Positions 1-13,343 of a DNA stretch of 64,000 nt are shown piece by piece. Made by a program: the position numbers and the translations under genes. Position 1 is the first letter of the stretch, and each line of letters starts with the position of its first letter. The notes under the pieces are model-generated. The model searched no databases. It worked only from the letters and a program-made list of their open reading frames with translations, and had not been told where the DNA came from. This DNA is from Druceiella hillmani (Eukaryota; Arthropoda; Insecta; Lepidoptera; Hepialidae): the NCBI GenBank assembly GCA_039881145.1, contig JAYKKI010000023.1, positions 10,288,001-10,352,000 on the forward strand, written 5' to 3'.

Positions 1-360
1 ACATATGTTACAGAAAAACAGATATGGGTTAACCAAGTGTCCATTAGATGTCTCTTGGTACTGCTCATAATCAATTTTTTTCGAAATTGTAACCATTATA
101 CAAACACTGTGTGACGCTTTATCTTCATCATCTATTCCCACTTGATAGAAAATGGCGTGAAGATATAAACGGATCGATTTACTATCTTTCACAGCAATGA
201 ACATTGAAACTATTCCTGTGATATTCACTCGAGCAAGAATGATTTGCTTCAAATAGCACCGACTTAACATTTGATACCGACCAAAAGCCGACACGTCAGT
301 CGTCATTGACACGCAATCAGCGAACTAATCCCATTATGCCGGCAATAGATTATGCAGAGT
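1..360. other. AT-rich non-coding sequence
   Basis: No convincing exon, repeat or RNA gene was seen in this stretch. Confidence 0.5.
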
Positions 361-605
361 ACCGGCATTCGCCCTCTCGCAAGCGTAAAGCGCTTCCCTA
401 TTAGGGCGTACAACGTCTCGGCGCTAATAGAGCAGCGTCGCGGCGCGGCGGCGCCGGCCCCCTCGGCGCGGCCGAGATTCAATTAGAGCGAGCGGCGAAC
501 GGCGCGACGGCGTCCGAGCGTCTTAATCATGACCTGCTCGAGATACCGCACCGCACTCTGATGCTGATCAACAAATAATTTGAGACCCGCGTCGAGACTC
601 GCCAG
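361..605. other. GC-rich CpG island, possible regulatory element
   Basis: An abrupt GC- and CpG-rich block, densest around 420-520 where GGCGCGGCGGCG-type runs occur, lies in an AT-rich setting. It contains ATTAG and CAATTAGAG cores of the kind homeodomain proteins bind. All frames carry stops and no paired splice sites were found. A regulatory or conserved non-coding role is inferred from composition only. Confidence 0.35.
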
Positions 606-1040
606 ATTAATCGGCATCATGTGCAGCAATTAGTGACTTTGTAAACTCGCATTATGACGCTTCAGAAACTAATACGATCACGATACGATAAATGATCAAA
701 TTAAAACAACATAATGGTTCAAAATATTTGTCACGAATTCGGTCAAAGGGTTATCAAACTTTTTAATAATATTCGTATCATCACGAATATTCGTATCAAA
801 ATATCAGAATTTAATGCACACATATTCTAACAATACTTTTGCAATTGCTCGATTTAAAGCAATTGTTGAAGTCAAGTAATTAACTTCTGCTCTTTACTTC
901 TCAATCTTAACTACATCATACCTATCACAGAAAGTTTTCATTATGTTCAAATAGGTCCTCTCCCGTTCCATATACCCCCTTCAGACGAATAACTTTAGAA
1001 CAAAATTTTGGAATACTTTGTTTCAACCTCGTTCTCTATT
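606..1040. other. AT-rich non-coding sequence
   Basis: No feature is recognised here beyond simple AT-rich sequence. Confidence 0.5.
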
Positions 1041-1190
1041 CAACATCTTCAACAACAACATCTTCAGGTGGGCTATTAGCAAAGATATTTGCTTATTCCC
1101 CACCTGAAGATGTTGTAATACAAGGAAACCTAGGTCGTGGTAAAGAAATTAAAGAAAGTAGAAATAATACTACATCACGTACTTTCATTT
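1041..1190 (-). mobile_element. Diverged copy of the foldback element family
   Basis: A 17-bp perfect inverted repeat (CAACATCTTCAGGTGGG at 1056-1072, its complement at 1099-1115) flanks a smaller AGCAAA/TTTGCT hairpin. The sequence from 1101 to about 1190 closely matches the reverse complement of the left half of the element at 39.9 kb. It shares the AAACCTAGGTCGTGGTAAAG core and runs out to TTTCATTTAATTGT. This copy has an extra 8-nt insertion (TTAAAGAA) and its left arm lacks the AACCTAGG part, so it no longer forms the long hairpin. No coding capacity is visible. It is probably a non-autonomous element, class unknown. Confidence 0.6.
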
Positions 1191-3280
1191 AATTGTTTGG
1201 TCCAATGTCAATATTTGACATATTCCCATTTTCCACACTACACGGTGAATGTAAAATAATAATACACACGAACAATTATAATTTCATTGTTACTTAGGTT
1301 TGTTTGACTTTCATTTATTCTAGAACAGACTATCCTAAATAAAAGAGTATATAATAGTTTACCACATGCAAATATACGAATCGAACCATATCCTTAAAAA
1401 CAAATGGTCTCATTATGTTTTTGTTTTCTGTACATTTGAAGAAATTTTTTAAAACTACTTTTTGAGTAAGCAAATCATAAGCCCTCTTTACAAGAGTATG
1501 ACGACTGGAGAAGACGACGCTTATGCTCACTAATGAGAGATAACAACATTGCAGAACGAGGCTTAAGTCTTTAACGTTACATCTAACACTCTGCGCTCGC
1601 AACTCGCTAGAAGATTAACCACACGGCTGGTGGAGTTTTAAAGAAGTTCTTATATCCTTATAAGTTTGCTTGCTAATCAACTTATTGTCAGAAAAATAGT
1701 AAGTACTTAATGTAAAGTAACAAAAAAGACGTATAATTCTTAAAAAAGAAAGTTCTCGTCAATTCAAATTCAAATCTTCGAACTATAAGATTTTCCAAAA
1801 AAATTAAAAGAATCCACAATGTGTTTTACTAACGACCTTAGGAAAATAAATATTGATGATGATGTAAAGAAATAAAGAATCATGCCTTACAATTAATATT
1901 TATATGACATTTCTAAGACAAAATTACAGAATACGTTTAAAAAAAAAAACAAAATTGCCATGTTCCATATTCCTAAGTCATGGTACAACGTAGGTTTATT
2001 CAAATGTTTCATATTTCAAATAATGTAATTGCGCATAAATCTAAATGTCAAACTGACAAGCTCGTGTATTATATAAAAGAAACAATATAGAATTCTAGAT
2101 AGTTCAAATATGTTGCTTTTATTATTTTTACTCTATAAATACAAGAAATAGAACGAGCTGTGTAGTAATATATATCTTTTAAATATAAATCTAAAATTAA
2201 TGACGCATTATGATTTTCTATTTTCTTTAAACGTGCATTGTTTTAAACGTGCTTCACATAAGTTTAATATATTTAATACGTTTGTTAAATATCACAAAGA
2301 TAGTAATTAGGGTGTGGTGGTACCTGTTTCAAAAATGTTAAGTACTTATTCGTAATTTAGAAATTCACGCCACTCTCATTTTGTAATTACAATAAAATCT
2401 TCACCTTTATTCTACGTCGTACTGTTGTTTCTATTTTAACCTCTTTACAACACAACTTTCTTCCAATCGATTAATTTATTTAACGTTGAAAACAAAAGAG
2501 TCCTGCATAGAATATACATGTATGATAGAAATACAAAAAATAAACAAGTTATTTTTATTAAACAAACCGCACTACGGTTAACAGCAAAACACTCCATCTC
2601 ACGAAAGCAGCAATTCAATAATTTTATCTCAAACAATATCTCAGTCATAACTCTCTCAATTAAATGAACACGTAACGCGTATGAACCTAACAGCCACTAT
2701 AAACAACAACCACCGGCGACTACGCCATAAATTGAAAGTCGAGAAAGTAAAAAAAAGAGAAGTATAAACTGACGCTGGCGGCTAGCCATACTCGGAGTAG
2801 CCGTACGCACGAAAATAAAAATAAAAAGTAACCGATATTGGCCAGCGTTAGGGTTGCCAGGTTGTCTTATTTTATGTATGGCGACCGTGACCACATTGAT
2901 ATCAACATTTGAAATTCAAGGGACTACTTAAAGAATTGTTAGCAAAATTTTTATTTTAAAAACAAGTTTTAAAACGAAAGTTGATGTACGTCGTTTCGTA
3001 GTCTGTTTAATTATAGTAAAAGATAATTTTTCTTTTTAACAGTGATAAAGAAGACGTTGACATAGTTGATTCTATGAAATTATCAGTACCACTGACCATA
3101 CGCAACGACAAGGAGAGAATGTATTTCTTATTTTGAGTTCGAATTAAGAAGTCCTCACAGCAAGTGAATACAGAAGTTTGATTTTCTTCTTTTTTAAAAG
3201 TGATAAAGAAGTTTCAGCTATTCTCCATATAATATTACATTCACAACCCTAGTCGACAAACTCGCGTGAACTTCCTTCAG
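1191..3280. other. AT-rich non-coding sequence
   Basis: Short open frames occur here (for example 1330-1602 and 2445-2648 on the minus strand), but they have low-complexity composition, no splice context and no recognisable motifs. I treat them as chance. Confidence 0.5.
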
Positions 3281-3490
3281 CTGTACGTGTACAATAATAC
3301 CAACGAGCAATCTACTCCATACGTACGCGAGCGCGATTAAACGCTGCGACCGCAGGAGCGAACATAAAAATCTCGACCGTCAAGATTATGATCTCATTCC
3401 GGTGCAGCGTCGCGGGAAGGTATGCGCGGCGCGGGCGGCTCCACGTAAATATATTGCGCGGCAGCCGAGCGCAAACAATTCCCGCTAAGC
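3281..3490. other. GC-rich CpG island
   Basis: A CpG-rich block densest around 3320-3475 (GGCGCGGGCGGC type) with AGCGCGATTAAACG-like homeodomain-style cores. No convincing reading frame with splice sites was found. Its regulatory role is inferred. Confidence 0.35.
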
Positions 3491-4925
3491 TTTCGAAAGC
3501 TCGTTCTGTGCTTTTACTTGCTGACTAATATTAACAATGCAAATACTAACCGTGCGCCGGGAGTTAACGTACGTGTGCATTACGTACATATTACATGGCT
3601 ACGAACACGTTCTCGCACCGTGTAATATACGTAGAGTTATATGAGCGGACTTGCCTTCTTCAAAATGGCATTCGTGAATATAGGCAATAATTATATCCTC
3701 TTACTTTCACATGAAGCATGCACATAGCGTAACAAATTCATAATGGCGCTTTCCCATCAGATACCTTCTGTTGGTACAATTTTAGAACTTCCATTTAGGA
3801 AACGTGAAATAATGAAATGAGTATGTATTTTAAAATTGGAAATAGTACAATATAATAACATAAAGAATCCATTAATTCGATAAAGGCAATAACCCTATAA
3901 AGGCCTATAAACCTATAGGCCATTAAAGATGCTCGCTACTTAAGTGATCTATTTAAAAATTAAATTGGATGAAAAGACAAAGGAAGTTGTAACAATTACG
4001 TACGGGATCGAACTTTGTGCACTACACAACTAATACGAACTAAAATGAAAACAATAGACGGACACAACTTCTGCGTATCTTCTAACAAGTTAATATAGTT
4101 TGAATGTTAATCATCCACAGCTGTCTGAACTGTGAAATACTAGAACTTAACATTTTTTTTGACAAACTCATCTACGACTTTGGTAGTGGCAAATTCTCAA
4201 AGTGAGATAAAAAAAATTTAGTCATTTCATTCGGGAGACAATATGTCAGCGACCTGTCGTCTAAAATATCTAAAATCGAGGTGAATATATTCAGAAAGAA
4301 TGTGATTCAGCGACCGTGTGCTTGCAAAAACTAAAGAGGTAAATCAACATTTTATTTTAGCTAGTAGCTACGTGTTGTTATTAAGAACTACAAAAAAAAT
4401 TAAAAAGAAGAAATCGCCAAAGCACTGCAAATGTGGAATTTTGAAATATAAGTATGTAAACATACAATGAAATAGAAAAGTATTCACATTTTAAGCATTA
4501 AAGTATATGAAAGAATGGAAATATATGACGATGGAAAATGTTTGATTGTGACCTAAATAGGAAAAGTTGCTTATATCTTCATTACACTAAGTCACTATTA
4601 CGACATGTCCACAGTAAGCAGTGTTATGTTATCTGTACTGTATCTGTAATTTTACTGTCTGTTTCTTTATTTTACCGCACACAAAAGTCACTTAATTATT
4701 CTATGTACTATTTGATTACAATATTCTATCGTCTAACAAATGTAAAGTATTAATTGTAACACAAAGCGATACCCATAAATACACATAGGTTGTTTGCACC
4801 TTTGTTGTATTCTGTTCAAATCCAGTACCCGGTTTAATATTAACGAATACATGTAAGCAAGTACTTTGAAATAGAGATGAAGTTGGAACAAAATATTTCT
4901 CCACGAGTACGATCCGCGTGCGAGT
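3491..4925. other. AT-rich non-coding sequence
   Basis: Nothing specific is recognised. The 71-codon open frame at 4538-4753 has no supporting features. Confidence 0.5.
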
Positions 4926-4933
4926 AAATAGCT

Positions 4934-5045
4934 CAGCTGTATGTGTACGTAACCTATGCGAAATGTGACTGAATAGTACAGTTGCACGTGTACGTAACCT
5001 ATGCGAAATGTTACTAAATAGTACAGTTGCACGTGTACGTAACCC
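4934..5045. repeat. 45-bp tandem repeat, about 2.5 copies
   Basis: Units start at 4934, 4979 and 5024. Each carries GTGTACGTAACCTATGCG followed by AAATGT and a TAGTA-like end. The period is a multiple of three, which explains the two overlapping open frames on the minus strand with 15-residue repeats. These frames are not evidence of a gene. Confidence 0.85.
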
Positions 5046-7880
5046 ATGAAAGGCCTTCAACGATTCAAAGTATCGCTTTACATTTCCGCGGTTCGTTCAA
5101 ATGAGAAACTCATAGAAATACATTTTTAAATAGTGTCATGTAAAAGTCTACGTAATTGTTTCGGACGGGAGACGCACGGAATATGTTCAAATCAATGGCT
5201 GGACCAGTCTAAATACCAAAAAGCTAGACTTAAAATATATAAATATAACCATAATGCTTTCTGCAAGGTTACTATTAGTGATAAAAATGTATTGAATTAA
5301 AATACGTAAGTAAATTAATATGGAAAACTAAGATAAACACATTATATTTTAATTAGAAAAAGATATAAATTCGCCAAGATTTTACTTCTGATTTGAATAT
5401 TTGAGTAGAACAAACTTCCACAAATAAGTTCAATTCATAAAAACGTTTGTAATAATAACGCCCTATGACAATAAGTGCATTTCAATCAAAATTAGTTTTT
5501 ACTGGTTCTGTTCTGTCTAAAAGAAGGCCTACACTTAACCATGTTTTTATTATTAAAAACATTACTAAAGACATAACTTGTTAAAAATGGATTTTAAAAA
5601 ACATTTACCATATACCAATCACAGGTTTTTGCACGTAAAGCGACTTTTCAAATTTGACATTTGTTGGTAGTGAAACAATTTTTTTTTTAAAAGGATTAAT
5701 TGACTATAAACTGCATTTATAGCTGTTTCTTACTATTGCTTTTTGGAAAATATTTTTATAACACTCACCCCCGCCCCCATTTTTTCGGTCTTGTATGAAT
5801 ATCTTAGACACGTCTCTTGTTGATAACACGTTCTTTTCATTATATTATGTACTAGCTGCGGCAGTAACTCGAGTTGAATTGACTGTATTAGTAACAAGAA
5901 AGCTCCATATATTTTTAAACCTAAATAAAGTGAAAGTTCGAGTACAACTTGCACTACGAAGGTCCTGTACACACGTAAGATAAATAACTTAGTAACTTAT
6001 ATGAATTTAATTTATTAAAGCAACTTCCGTGACGGGAGTAATACAGCATTGACACACTTACTAAATGCCCTCATTCTGATTGTGTTTCATATACTTGACA
6101 AACTTTGTTAAAAAGTAAAGAGGAGCTTTGTAAAACGCTTAATTTTTTTTCCATGTACTCACGTTATTCCGGTATGTCATCCTATAAAATGAAAACACAA
6201 TCTATCTTAAACTGAAAGAGTTATGCTGTGACATACGGACAGGCATGACGAAATTATAAGAGTTCCATTTTGCTATTTGTCTACATAACCCCAAAAAGAA
6301 TAAATAAATGAGAATAAGAAGATAGAAATGAATCACACGCACTGAGTCATCGCTTAATAAAAATTATTAGTATGTGTCATCATATACAGGTTGAAAAGAA
6401 AAATATAATAAACGGATAGATAAGTAATTCTTATAAAAAGTGGATATGTACAAAAAATTGTGTGAAGAAACAAACAAAATATGTTAAAACGTTAAATAAT
6501 AAATATTTGATTGATTGCTGTCAAGCTTACCAGGTAGAAGTTCTGTTTCGCCGGCTTTTATTTCTTTGCATCTTTACAATTATTTTGCCTATAATAGACG
6601 GAATTAAAGTCTGAAAATTAAAAGCAATTGAAAAATAATTGGCACTTCGATAATTTTACAAATTTAAAGACAATAACATGGATTGAACAAAATATTCTGA
6701 ACAATCATATTTATCGCTGGAATAGTAATAAGGTGCTTTTCTTTTCGCATTGCTGTTTCTTTCTGTTTGAACTATTATATATGTCAATGACTTTCAACTT
6801 TACTTCCACGTTAATTCGAATCAAATGCCTTCCTTCACTGTTACCATGAATAATGACCTAATCTGTTCAGCCAATAGATAGAAGAACACAGCTTTGTGAG
6901 CAATTCTAGTATTCCACAAGCTGTTATTATCGGCAGTGAAAAATTTCTAGGGAAAGGATGCACTACTGTTTTATCACAACTAGCGTTTAAAACAGTTTTT
7001 GGTTCCGTGCAATTTGCCATTTGGATGACCAACATCTCAATTGATATCCCTCAAGAAAATGAATTTATTCGTTAGGTATTTTGCTTTCTTCAAAATGCGC
7101 TTTCCAATAAGTCGTCATCACATTCCACCCCTTTTTCAAACCAAAGCTCTCATTTGTCATATTTCGCCTCCATCTATTTTGGGTTATAGAAATGAAATAA
7201 TATTTATATCTTTTCGAATAACTTCTCGATAAATGAGAACGCTTTAAAATCCTGTAAATTCCTCACATTTTCGATCTCGAAGACCCTAAAAATTATCCAA
7301 GTAATTTTAACCGGGACTGAATTAATAGGCGGGACCACCTATATTTTGCTATGTATTAAGTAAATTAGCATTGAAATTTTTGCGAATATGTTTTTATATG
7401 TTGTATGCTAGTTTTTTTTTATAAAAAAGACGTATAAACGACATAGCGTTATTGGTAGCCAGGAGTTGTTTACACTATTGATAGTTGAAATATTCTGATT
7501 TAATATGACGATCATTGAGCGATAAATAACATTTCTGAAAACTATTTATAAAATGAAGCTTAGCATAGTTACGTAACACCTCGTACCACAACTCCCATTA
7601 CACGAAACACACAAATTTTAAGGACCAAAACTTTACGCAATTAAGTACCTAGCATTACAAAGCTCAAATGAATAAATTACAACGCAATTCCACACTACCG
7701 CCAGAGTCGGACAAACGAAGCGCGTGTACCGTTATATGACCAAAACATGCCTACGATTAATTAATAACCCCGCACGATTTCAATTACGACGAAATTAACA
7801 ATTACGACAAAAGCCGCCCATCATTTCGCTCTATCGAACGCAATAATTCAATGCACATAATTTGTTAACGCAAACAAGAA
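5046..7880. other. AT-rich non-coding sequence
   Basis: No supported gene. Short open frames at 5733-5972, 5795-5983, 6628-6849, 6841-7035 and 7041-7232 lack splice context and recognisable motifs. Confidence 0.5.
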
Positions 7881-8290
7881 TTAAACATTGCTATAAACAA
7901 CCCTTCCGGGCGCCGGTATCGACAGCGTAAATTATATTAAATGTTTAGCTTAATTGAATTCGCGCGGGGCGCGAGCGAAACGCAGCTGTCGAGCGTCAAA
8001 CGCGAGCGCGCATAAAAAGGAAAATGACATATAAAAGATAAAGGCGTCGTCGAGGGCGGCCTGACCGTGCCGCCCTGCTCTGGCAATAAAGTTGAAATTT
8101 GCGTGCGCGGGCGCGAACGTGCCTTTTGAAGATAGTGTAAGCGTCGAGTTCGGCGCGCAGCTTTACGAGTGGCAGATAAAAGAGAAAATATGTAGTGGAG
8201 GTAAATTTACAGCGCCGTAGGTGTGATGCGGGTGAGCGTGATGAACTTAGATAAAATGATATAGTGTCTCACGGCGCGCTTAGCGCTGAA
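7881..8290. other. GC-rich island with AT-rich homeodomain-like cores
   Basis: CpG-rich segments (7950-8020 and 8045-8160) alternate with TTAATTGAATT and CATAAAAAGG-like AT cores. This mosaic is typical of conserved non-coding DNA, but that needs alignment. No coding exon was identified. Confidence 0.35.
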
Positions 8291-8684
8291 AACTTATGTT
8301 TCGGCTTTCATCCTTTAGTTTAATGGTTATAAAGTTGTCGCCTTGCAGCGCTTAAATTTATGCGCAAGGGAAGCTGAACATTTTTATAAATATATAGCCC
8401 GTTACATTAAGCATGCCTTTGGTAGATAGATACGAGTAGAAGGATTGTAATAAGTCAAAATAAGTTATTCGATATGTTGCTAATTTATTTATAAAACTCT
8501 CGACAGTAGAGTTTAACTTGACGTAAGTAATAATGCATCGGATATTAAATGAATTGGCGAAAAACGAATACCAGAATAAGCGAGAATGGATATGTACAGT
8601 GGTTAATAGAGCCAACACGTGCACATGTACAGAAAGAAGTCTTCGATAATATGAAGGAAGTAAAGCAAATTTAAAACTGCTGTT

Positions 8685-8865
8685 AAGGAATATTAGAAAA
8701 AAAGTGGGAATTTGTGACAATATTAAAGCATCATATTATAGGAAAAGGTGATTTAATAAAAAAAAGTATCAAGATGGTTTGGCCATAACAAATATATTGA
8801 ATGTTAGAAGAAAGCTACAAATCTAGATGTTGGAGAGAAAGAGTAAAATATCTCGTTGCATAAAA
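8685..8865 (+). mobile_element. Heavily decayed LINE reverse-transcriptase C-terminus (weak)
   Basis: Across frameshifts the plus strand reads IRKKVGICDNI, then SRWFGH about 70 nt downstream. In insect LINE proteins of the RTE/Jockey-like type, an IR-K-GV-D-I stretch followed by R-W-x-GH-V-R-M is common near the C-terminus. Several in-frame stops and indels interrupt it. Both motifs are short, so chance similarity cannot be excluded. Confidence 0.35.
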
Positions 8866-9000
8866 TTAAAAAATATTTTTTTCAAGTGAAATCTTTCAAC
8901 CGTCGTGTCAACCTTCTGCGGGAGATCGCTGTAATGAATGGAAACCTTCAACTCTTCTCTATCGCGAACCTATTTAAATAAAAAATTATAAATCCATGTA

Positions 9001-9480
9001 ATCCATGACCGTCTCACTATTAACATAACACCGAGCCGCAAGTACACCGCCCTCGACTCCGCGTAAACACGGCGGCCGCTACAAAAAGGCGAACGCCGCC
9101 GACCCGAGAGCCAGTTAATCCCGCCAACGATACCCAAAAAAAGCTCTCAAAACATCGGCGCCGCCGGGCACGCAGCGGTATCGACATCGAGTCGACGCGA
9201 CAAAAACGCTAATTTGTCCGGGCGGCGGTCGAGGCGTGAAAAACAGTTAACGCGCGCCCGCCCGCGCAGACGCCGCGGCGACCGTGCTCGCCGCTCGTAA
9301 TCAATTAAAAAAGTTGAAACCCAATTATTATGTCAGCGTCGGATAATGGGCGCTAATTCGTTTCATTCGCGGCCGACGATGGATTTATCTATTCTCAGCC
9401 GTTCGTTTACTTTATTGCTCTCGCCCATTGTTATTTCGGTACGAGTTTTATTTAGCAAACTTCGCAGAGATGTTTCATTG
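9001..9480. other. GC-rich CpG island with flanking TAATTA-type sites
   Basis: This is one of the stronger CpG islands, densest at 9060-9300. It is followed by TAATCAATTAAAA and CCAATTATTATGTCAG, which are homeodomain/AbdB-like cores. A 61-nt minus-strand segment (9018-9078) has splice-like ends but is not a multiple of three. I favour a regulatory element over an exon. Confidence 0.4.
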
Positions 9481-10990
9481 TAATTTAATATATTCCCAGA
9501 TGTTTTGAACTAGTTAACGCAAAATATAGTTTCGTGCTTAGCGTTGTATGGATACGGTCTCGCCCGTGAGCAACAAGTAGGTATCGTTGTTAATTAGTTG
9601 TTAACAACTATTTTCGTTCGCCTCGTAATTATTTCAATGGTTCGTTAATTATGGAGCAGGTGAATGAGTTGTTTGAGGAGTTTATTGTAGAAACAATAAA
9701 ACATTGTGCTATTGATAGCACGAAATAACATTACGTGTTAACATTAGTGTTGCTGAGGCGTGTAAACAGAAAATATTTAAACGGAAGCAAACAGACGGTT
9801 TATATATTTCAAAACTGTCTATAAAGAATCATGTGGAGGTTATTACTATAGTTTATGTATTTGAGCACCTTTTTAAAAATTTGGAGGCCTATAAAATAAC
9901 ATGAATGTATACATAATTGCAGGAGATTGAATGAAAGTTTCATTAAAGAACATAGCGAGGCTATGTTCATCTATGTAATTGCTATTTTTGTTCTATATGG
10001 TTGCTATTGCTTTTTTATGTACGTACACTTGTTTCAAACAAATATATGTAGTGATATATATTGATATTTATTTAAGAATGTAAGGAAAATAAAGATACTG
10101 ACTATATAGAAAACACAACGTTTTACTGAAACCTTCAGTGCAGTAAAGTCTTACTAACATGCTTCAATCAGTAAAACAGTGAAAATATGTGTATATTTTT
10201 CATCTCGGTGCAGAAACCTTAACTGTAGTGTTGTATCGACCAAGAAAATACGCGCATGGATGATCGGTGTTTCAGTGTTACACAGTGTTACAATTTTGAC
10301 GCCCTAATGTTGCAGTGAGATAACGACAATCATTTATTCATACGTTCTGAAAGAGCTCTATAACAAAAAAATGCATATGTAGTATATTTTGCATACATAT
10401 AAATCAACAAGTGACAAAAAATATATATAATTAGTAAGAGAAAACAAAGTAGACAATTGAATCAGAGCTAAAACATAACAGGTAAGACAGGCTAATGGGA
10501 CGATAGATCATCGCGACATTAAAAGGCTTAATGTTATAAAAAGAATAATTTGATTAGGAGAAGGCATCTATCATTTCTAATTAATATCTGGTGTAAAAAT
10601 TAATTTGATGAACTTAATGCAAGAGCAAACTCTCATAATGAACCGAAACATCATTCATTAAAATACGTTCCTTATTATGGAAGAATTCAACAGACTGTAA
10701 TACCAAAAATTCATACCAAAAATTAAAAAAAAAACAGTTAAAAAACTATTAACAATAAACTAGAATATTAAACTAACGTAACACTATTACATGTAAAAAG
10801 ACACAACACACTATTACAATAACACACACCATTACATGTTAAGAAGAATAAACGAAATAGACATTATAAGAACGCGAAAACGAGGAGAAAATCGGAAAAG
10901 GAAAAACCTTGTTCAAAATGACTTTGCATGTACAGTAAAGGTTTATTCACCTAGTAAAGTACACAATTTACCCTCCGAATCGCGCTTATA
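9481..10990. other. AT-rich non-coding sequence
   Basis: No gene is recognised. It contains the paired small hairpins at 9681-9721, listed separately. Confidence 0.5.
9681..9721. other. Two adjacent short hairpins
   Basis: TTATTGT/ACAATAA forms a 7-bp stem at about 9681-9698. GTGCTAT-TG-ATAGCAC forms a 7-bp stem at 9706-9721. Their close pairing is visible; any function is unknown. Confidence 0.4.
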
Positions 10991-11039
10991 AGCAAGGAGT
11001 ACGACTTTTGAAATACTATTCAATCTAACTAATTCACCT

Positions 11040-11640
11040 GTCCGATTTACGCTTACCACACATGGTACCGCAACATATCAAGCTCACGTCCCCGCACCCA
11101 TCGCACATTATTAAATCGCGCCACGGCCGCGATCCATTCAATCACTCGATCGGAGGCTACCTGCTCACCCTCATCACGGCGCAGCCCGCCCACCGTCCGG
11201 CCGCCGGACGCGCGCGACACTATCGTCGAGCGATAACGACCCGCCGCCGCCTCCCTCTAACGACATCTGTTAAGAGATCATAAAACCGCACGGAATAAAG
11301 CCAATATCGAGTTTTTACGCACTCGCCGCGCCGTAAAGCCGCCCGGACGACGCTCGATAGGGCGGAAAGGAAATAAGTTTACGGGCGGGCTCTATCATTC
11401 GGCGGGGCCGCCGCTTTATGGGCGCGTTAATATATTTTACGCGAGGCCCTCTCGTAAACGCTCGGGGCCGAGGCTGGCATAATCGTTAAATCATATTATG
11501 TTGCGGATAATCGCTTTGATTACATCGCAAATATTATGGAGGAGCGACTCGCCCGCCCCGCTCGGTCGTCCTTCATTATAAATAAATTAGGGTTCGCCTT
11601 GTTCGACGCTATTTGCATCGAGTGTCGTTATGATTAAACG
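11040..11640. other. Extended GC-rich island
   Basis: This CpG-rich block of about 600 bp is one of the largest in the window. GC runs (11,180-11,260 and 11,330-11,480) alternate with TTTATGGG, GTTAATATATTTTACG and TAATCG cores. A 73-codon open frame at 11,062-11,283 is Arg/His-rich with no flanking splice sites, which fits GC composition rather than coding. A conserved regulatory block is the preferred reading. Confidence 0.4.
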
Positions 11641-12890
11641 GTATTCGATTTCGGAATTAAGTTATACTGGTTCGATATTTGAGTACATTCAATGGGATAC
11701 TTGGAGGCATCGAGCTAATGAACGGGCCCGCAAATTTTACTACGGAATCGAGTGCGACTAAATAATAATTATCGGCAGGGAAGCATTCAAATCATTGTTC
11801 ATTGCGAGTACGCTTTGAAATATTGCGTCATAATGGAGTAAAACGATTGATAGACGAGAATTCTATTTACATTAGAAAATTATTGTGTTTTAAAACATAC
11901 GATTGGAAATAATTCGTGGAGTCTCGTGCCTTACTCGTACTGTATTTAATAAATAAACGTCGTTTCGGAGTCTGCGGTAGGAGCAAAGAGAGAATGATCA
12001 AGTGCAAATTGTACTCGCATGCCGTAGGTTCCGTTCCACATAATAAAAAGATTGTTAGACCGATACGGGTGAATCTATTTTTCCTGAAATATACCTTTTC
12101 TTAGTATACGTTATTAACTCTCTCAGTCATTTTTAATTTTTCAAATCAATTTGTTACAAAAATTAATACAATCTTCATGAACAAAATTTTATTTAAAAGG
12201 GCTTTATTTTGACGCTGCACTTGCGTGTTAAAAATAACTATTGTTAATAACGTACAATGTTTAAAAAAAAAATTGCAAAAAAATTTACTTTGAAATGTTC
12301 TGTTTGTGAATATTATATTTATCAATTCTCAATTATACATCTTTATGAAATAAATTGTATGAGGGTCATATTGCGAACGGGCGGATGTCTTCTCTTCAAA
12401 TATAAGGTATATTATAGTTTGCCTAATATTTTATTACAATGAGAAAATAATGTTCAATCATGTTCGGTTCTTGTACTTGGTTGTCACATTATTTTGATCA
12501 TTATCAAGACGCTTGTTTGTTTATACTTGGTGATATACCAAAGATTTACTTACTTTACTTATATTTACTGAATAAATTAAATAATAAAATCAAAGTATAA
12601 TATATTTTTCAACTCGACTCGCGTGATTTGTGCGTATATATACAAAAAGAAAAAAAAACCGAATCATTTTTAAAGTAAATGTCACAATATATCTATATTA
12701 AATAACAACAAAAATGTACTCACATTAAATCAACTCAAAGTAATTAGCTACAGCCATTTAATACAAAACCGTGTCATTACTAATTAGTAACGAGCTCACA
12801 ACACTCAACTAACAGTAGATTTAGTCACGCCCATTCCACAAACAAAACGCTAGACTCGCTTCGATGTGAATAATTAAAAAATTAGGCCTC
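11641..12890. other. AT-rich non-coding sequence
   Basis: Open frames at 11,916-12,104 and 12,257-12,442 lack support. Nothing else is recognised. Confidence 0.5.
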
Positions 12891-13330
12891 GTCTAAAGAC
12901 AGAGTGAGAGAGGGACACGAGAATAATTACGTAGTAGATAATTAAACGTAAGCCTCACCTAATCGGCGACCCAACCCGTCCCGGTGAGGCTATGGGGACA
13001 GATCGTTAAACAGAAATGACAAAAAATAAACAAGCACCTATTAATTAAAAAAAAAAGAGAGAACGGAAGAGAAAAGAAAAAAGGCCAAGTCCAGTAGAAA
13101 TAAATTGTCGGTACGAGAGGGGCGGCAGCCGAGGCGGGCAGCAGCCCGAATACGAAGCGGAGTCGAGCACAATATTAAAACGAGCAAGAAAGCAAAGACA
13201 AAAGCTTTGTAATAAAATTTCCTGACGTACGCGAGTTGTAAAGTGTATACAAACGGGAAGGAAGGGTTGTCGGCGGACCGGGGCGCCCGAGAGGGAATAT
13301 TAATTGTGTCATAACATCGTATATTATGGA
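12891..13330. other. Mixed GC island with an 8-bp inverted repeat
   Basis: Moderately GC-rich sequence with GCCTCACC near 12,953 and its exact complement GGTGAGGC near 12,983. This gives splice-like ends to a 31-nt minus-strand segment, but the length is not a multiple of three. The GC-rich part continues at 13,100-13,300. A regulatory role is inferred from composition. Confidence 0.35.
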
Positions 13331-13343
13331 AGATTATTTTATT

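Noticed and set aside
6163..6181. 19-nt minus-strand segment with good splice-like ends (TTCATTTTATAG, GTGAGTAC)
   Set aside because: Phase 0 gives a stop after five codons, and such short matches occur by chance in AT-rich DNA.
6570..6610. 33-nt minus-strand segment between TTTTAATTTTCAG and GTAAAGAT
   Set aside because: Open and a multiple of three, but AT-rich with no compositional contrast to its flanks; likely chance.
8358..8720. 120-codon minus-strand open frame
   Set aside because: No recognisable protein features; it overlaps weak LINE similarity on the other strand and looks like chance.
9018..9078. 61-nt minus-strand segment with TTTTTGTAG acceptor and GTGAGA donor
   Set aside because: Not a multiple of three, breaks the frame of the supported exons, and sits in a GC island where splice-like strings are expected.
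12953..12990. 31-nt minus-strand segment bounded by CCCATAG and GTGAGG
   Set aside because: Length not a multiple of three; its ends are explained by an 8-bp inverted repeat.
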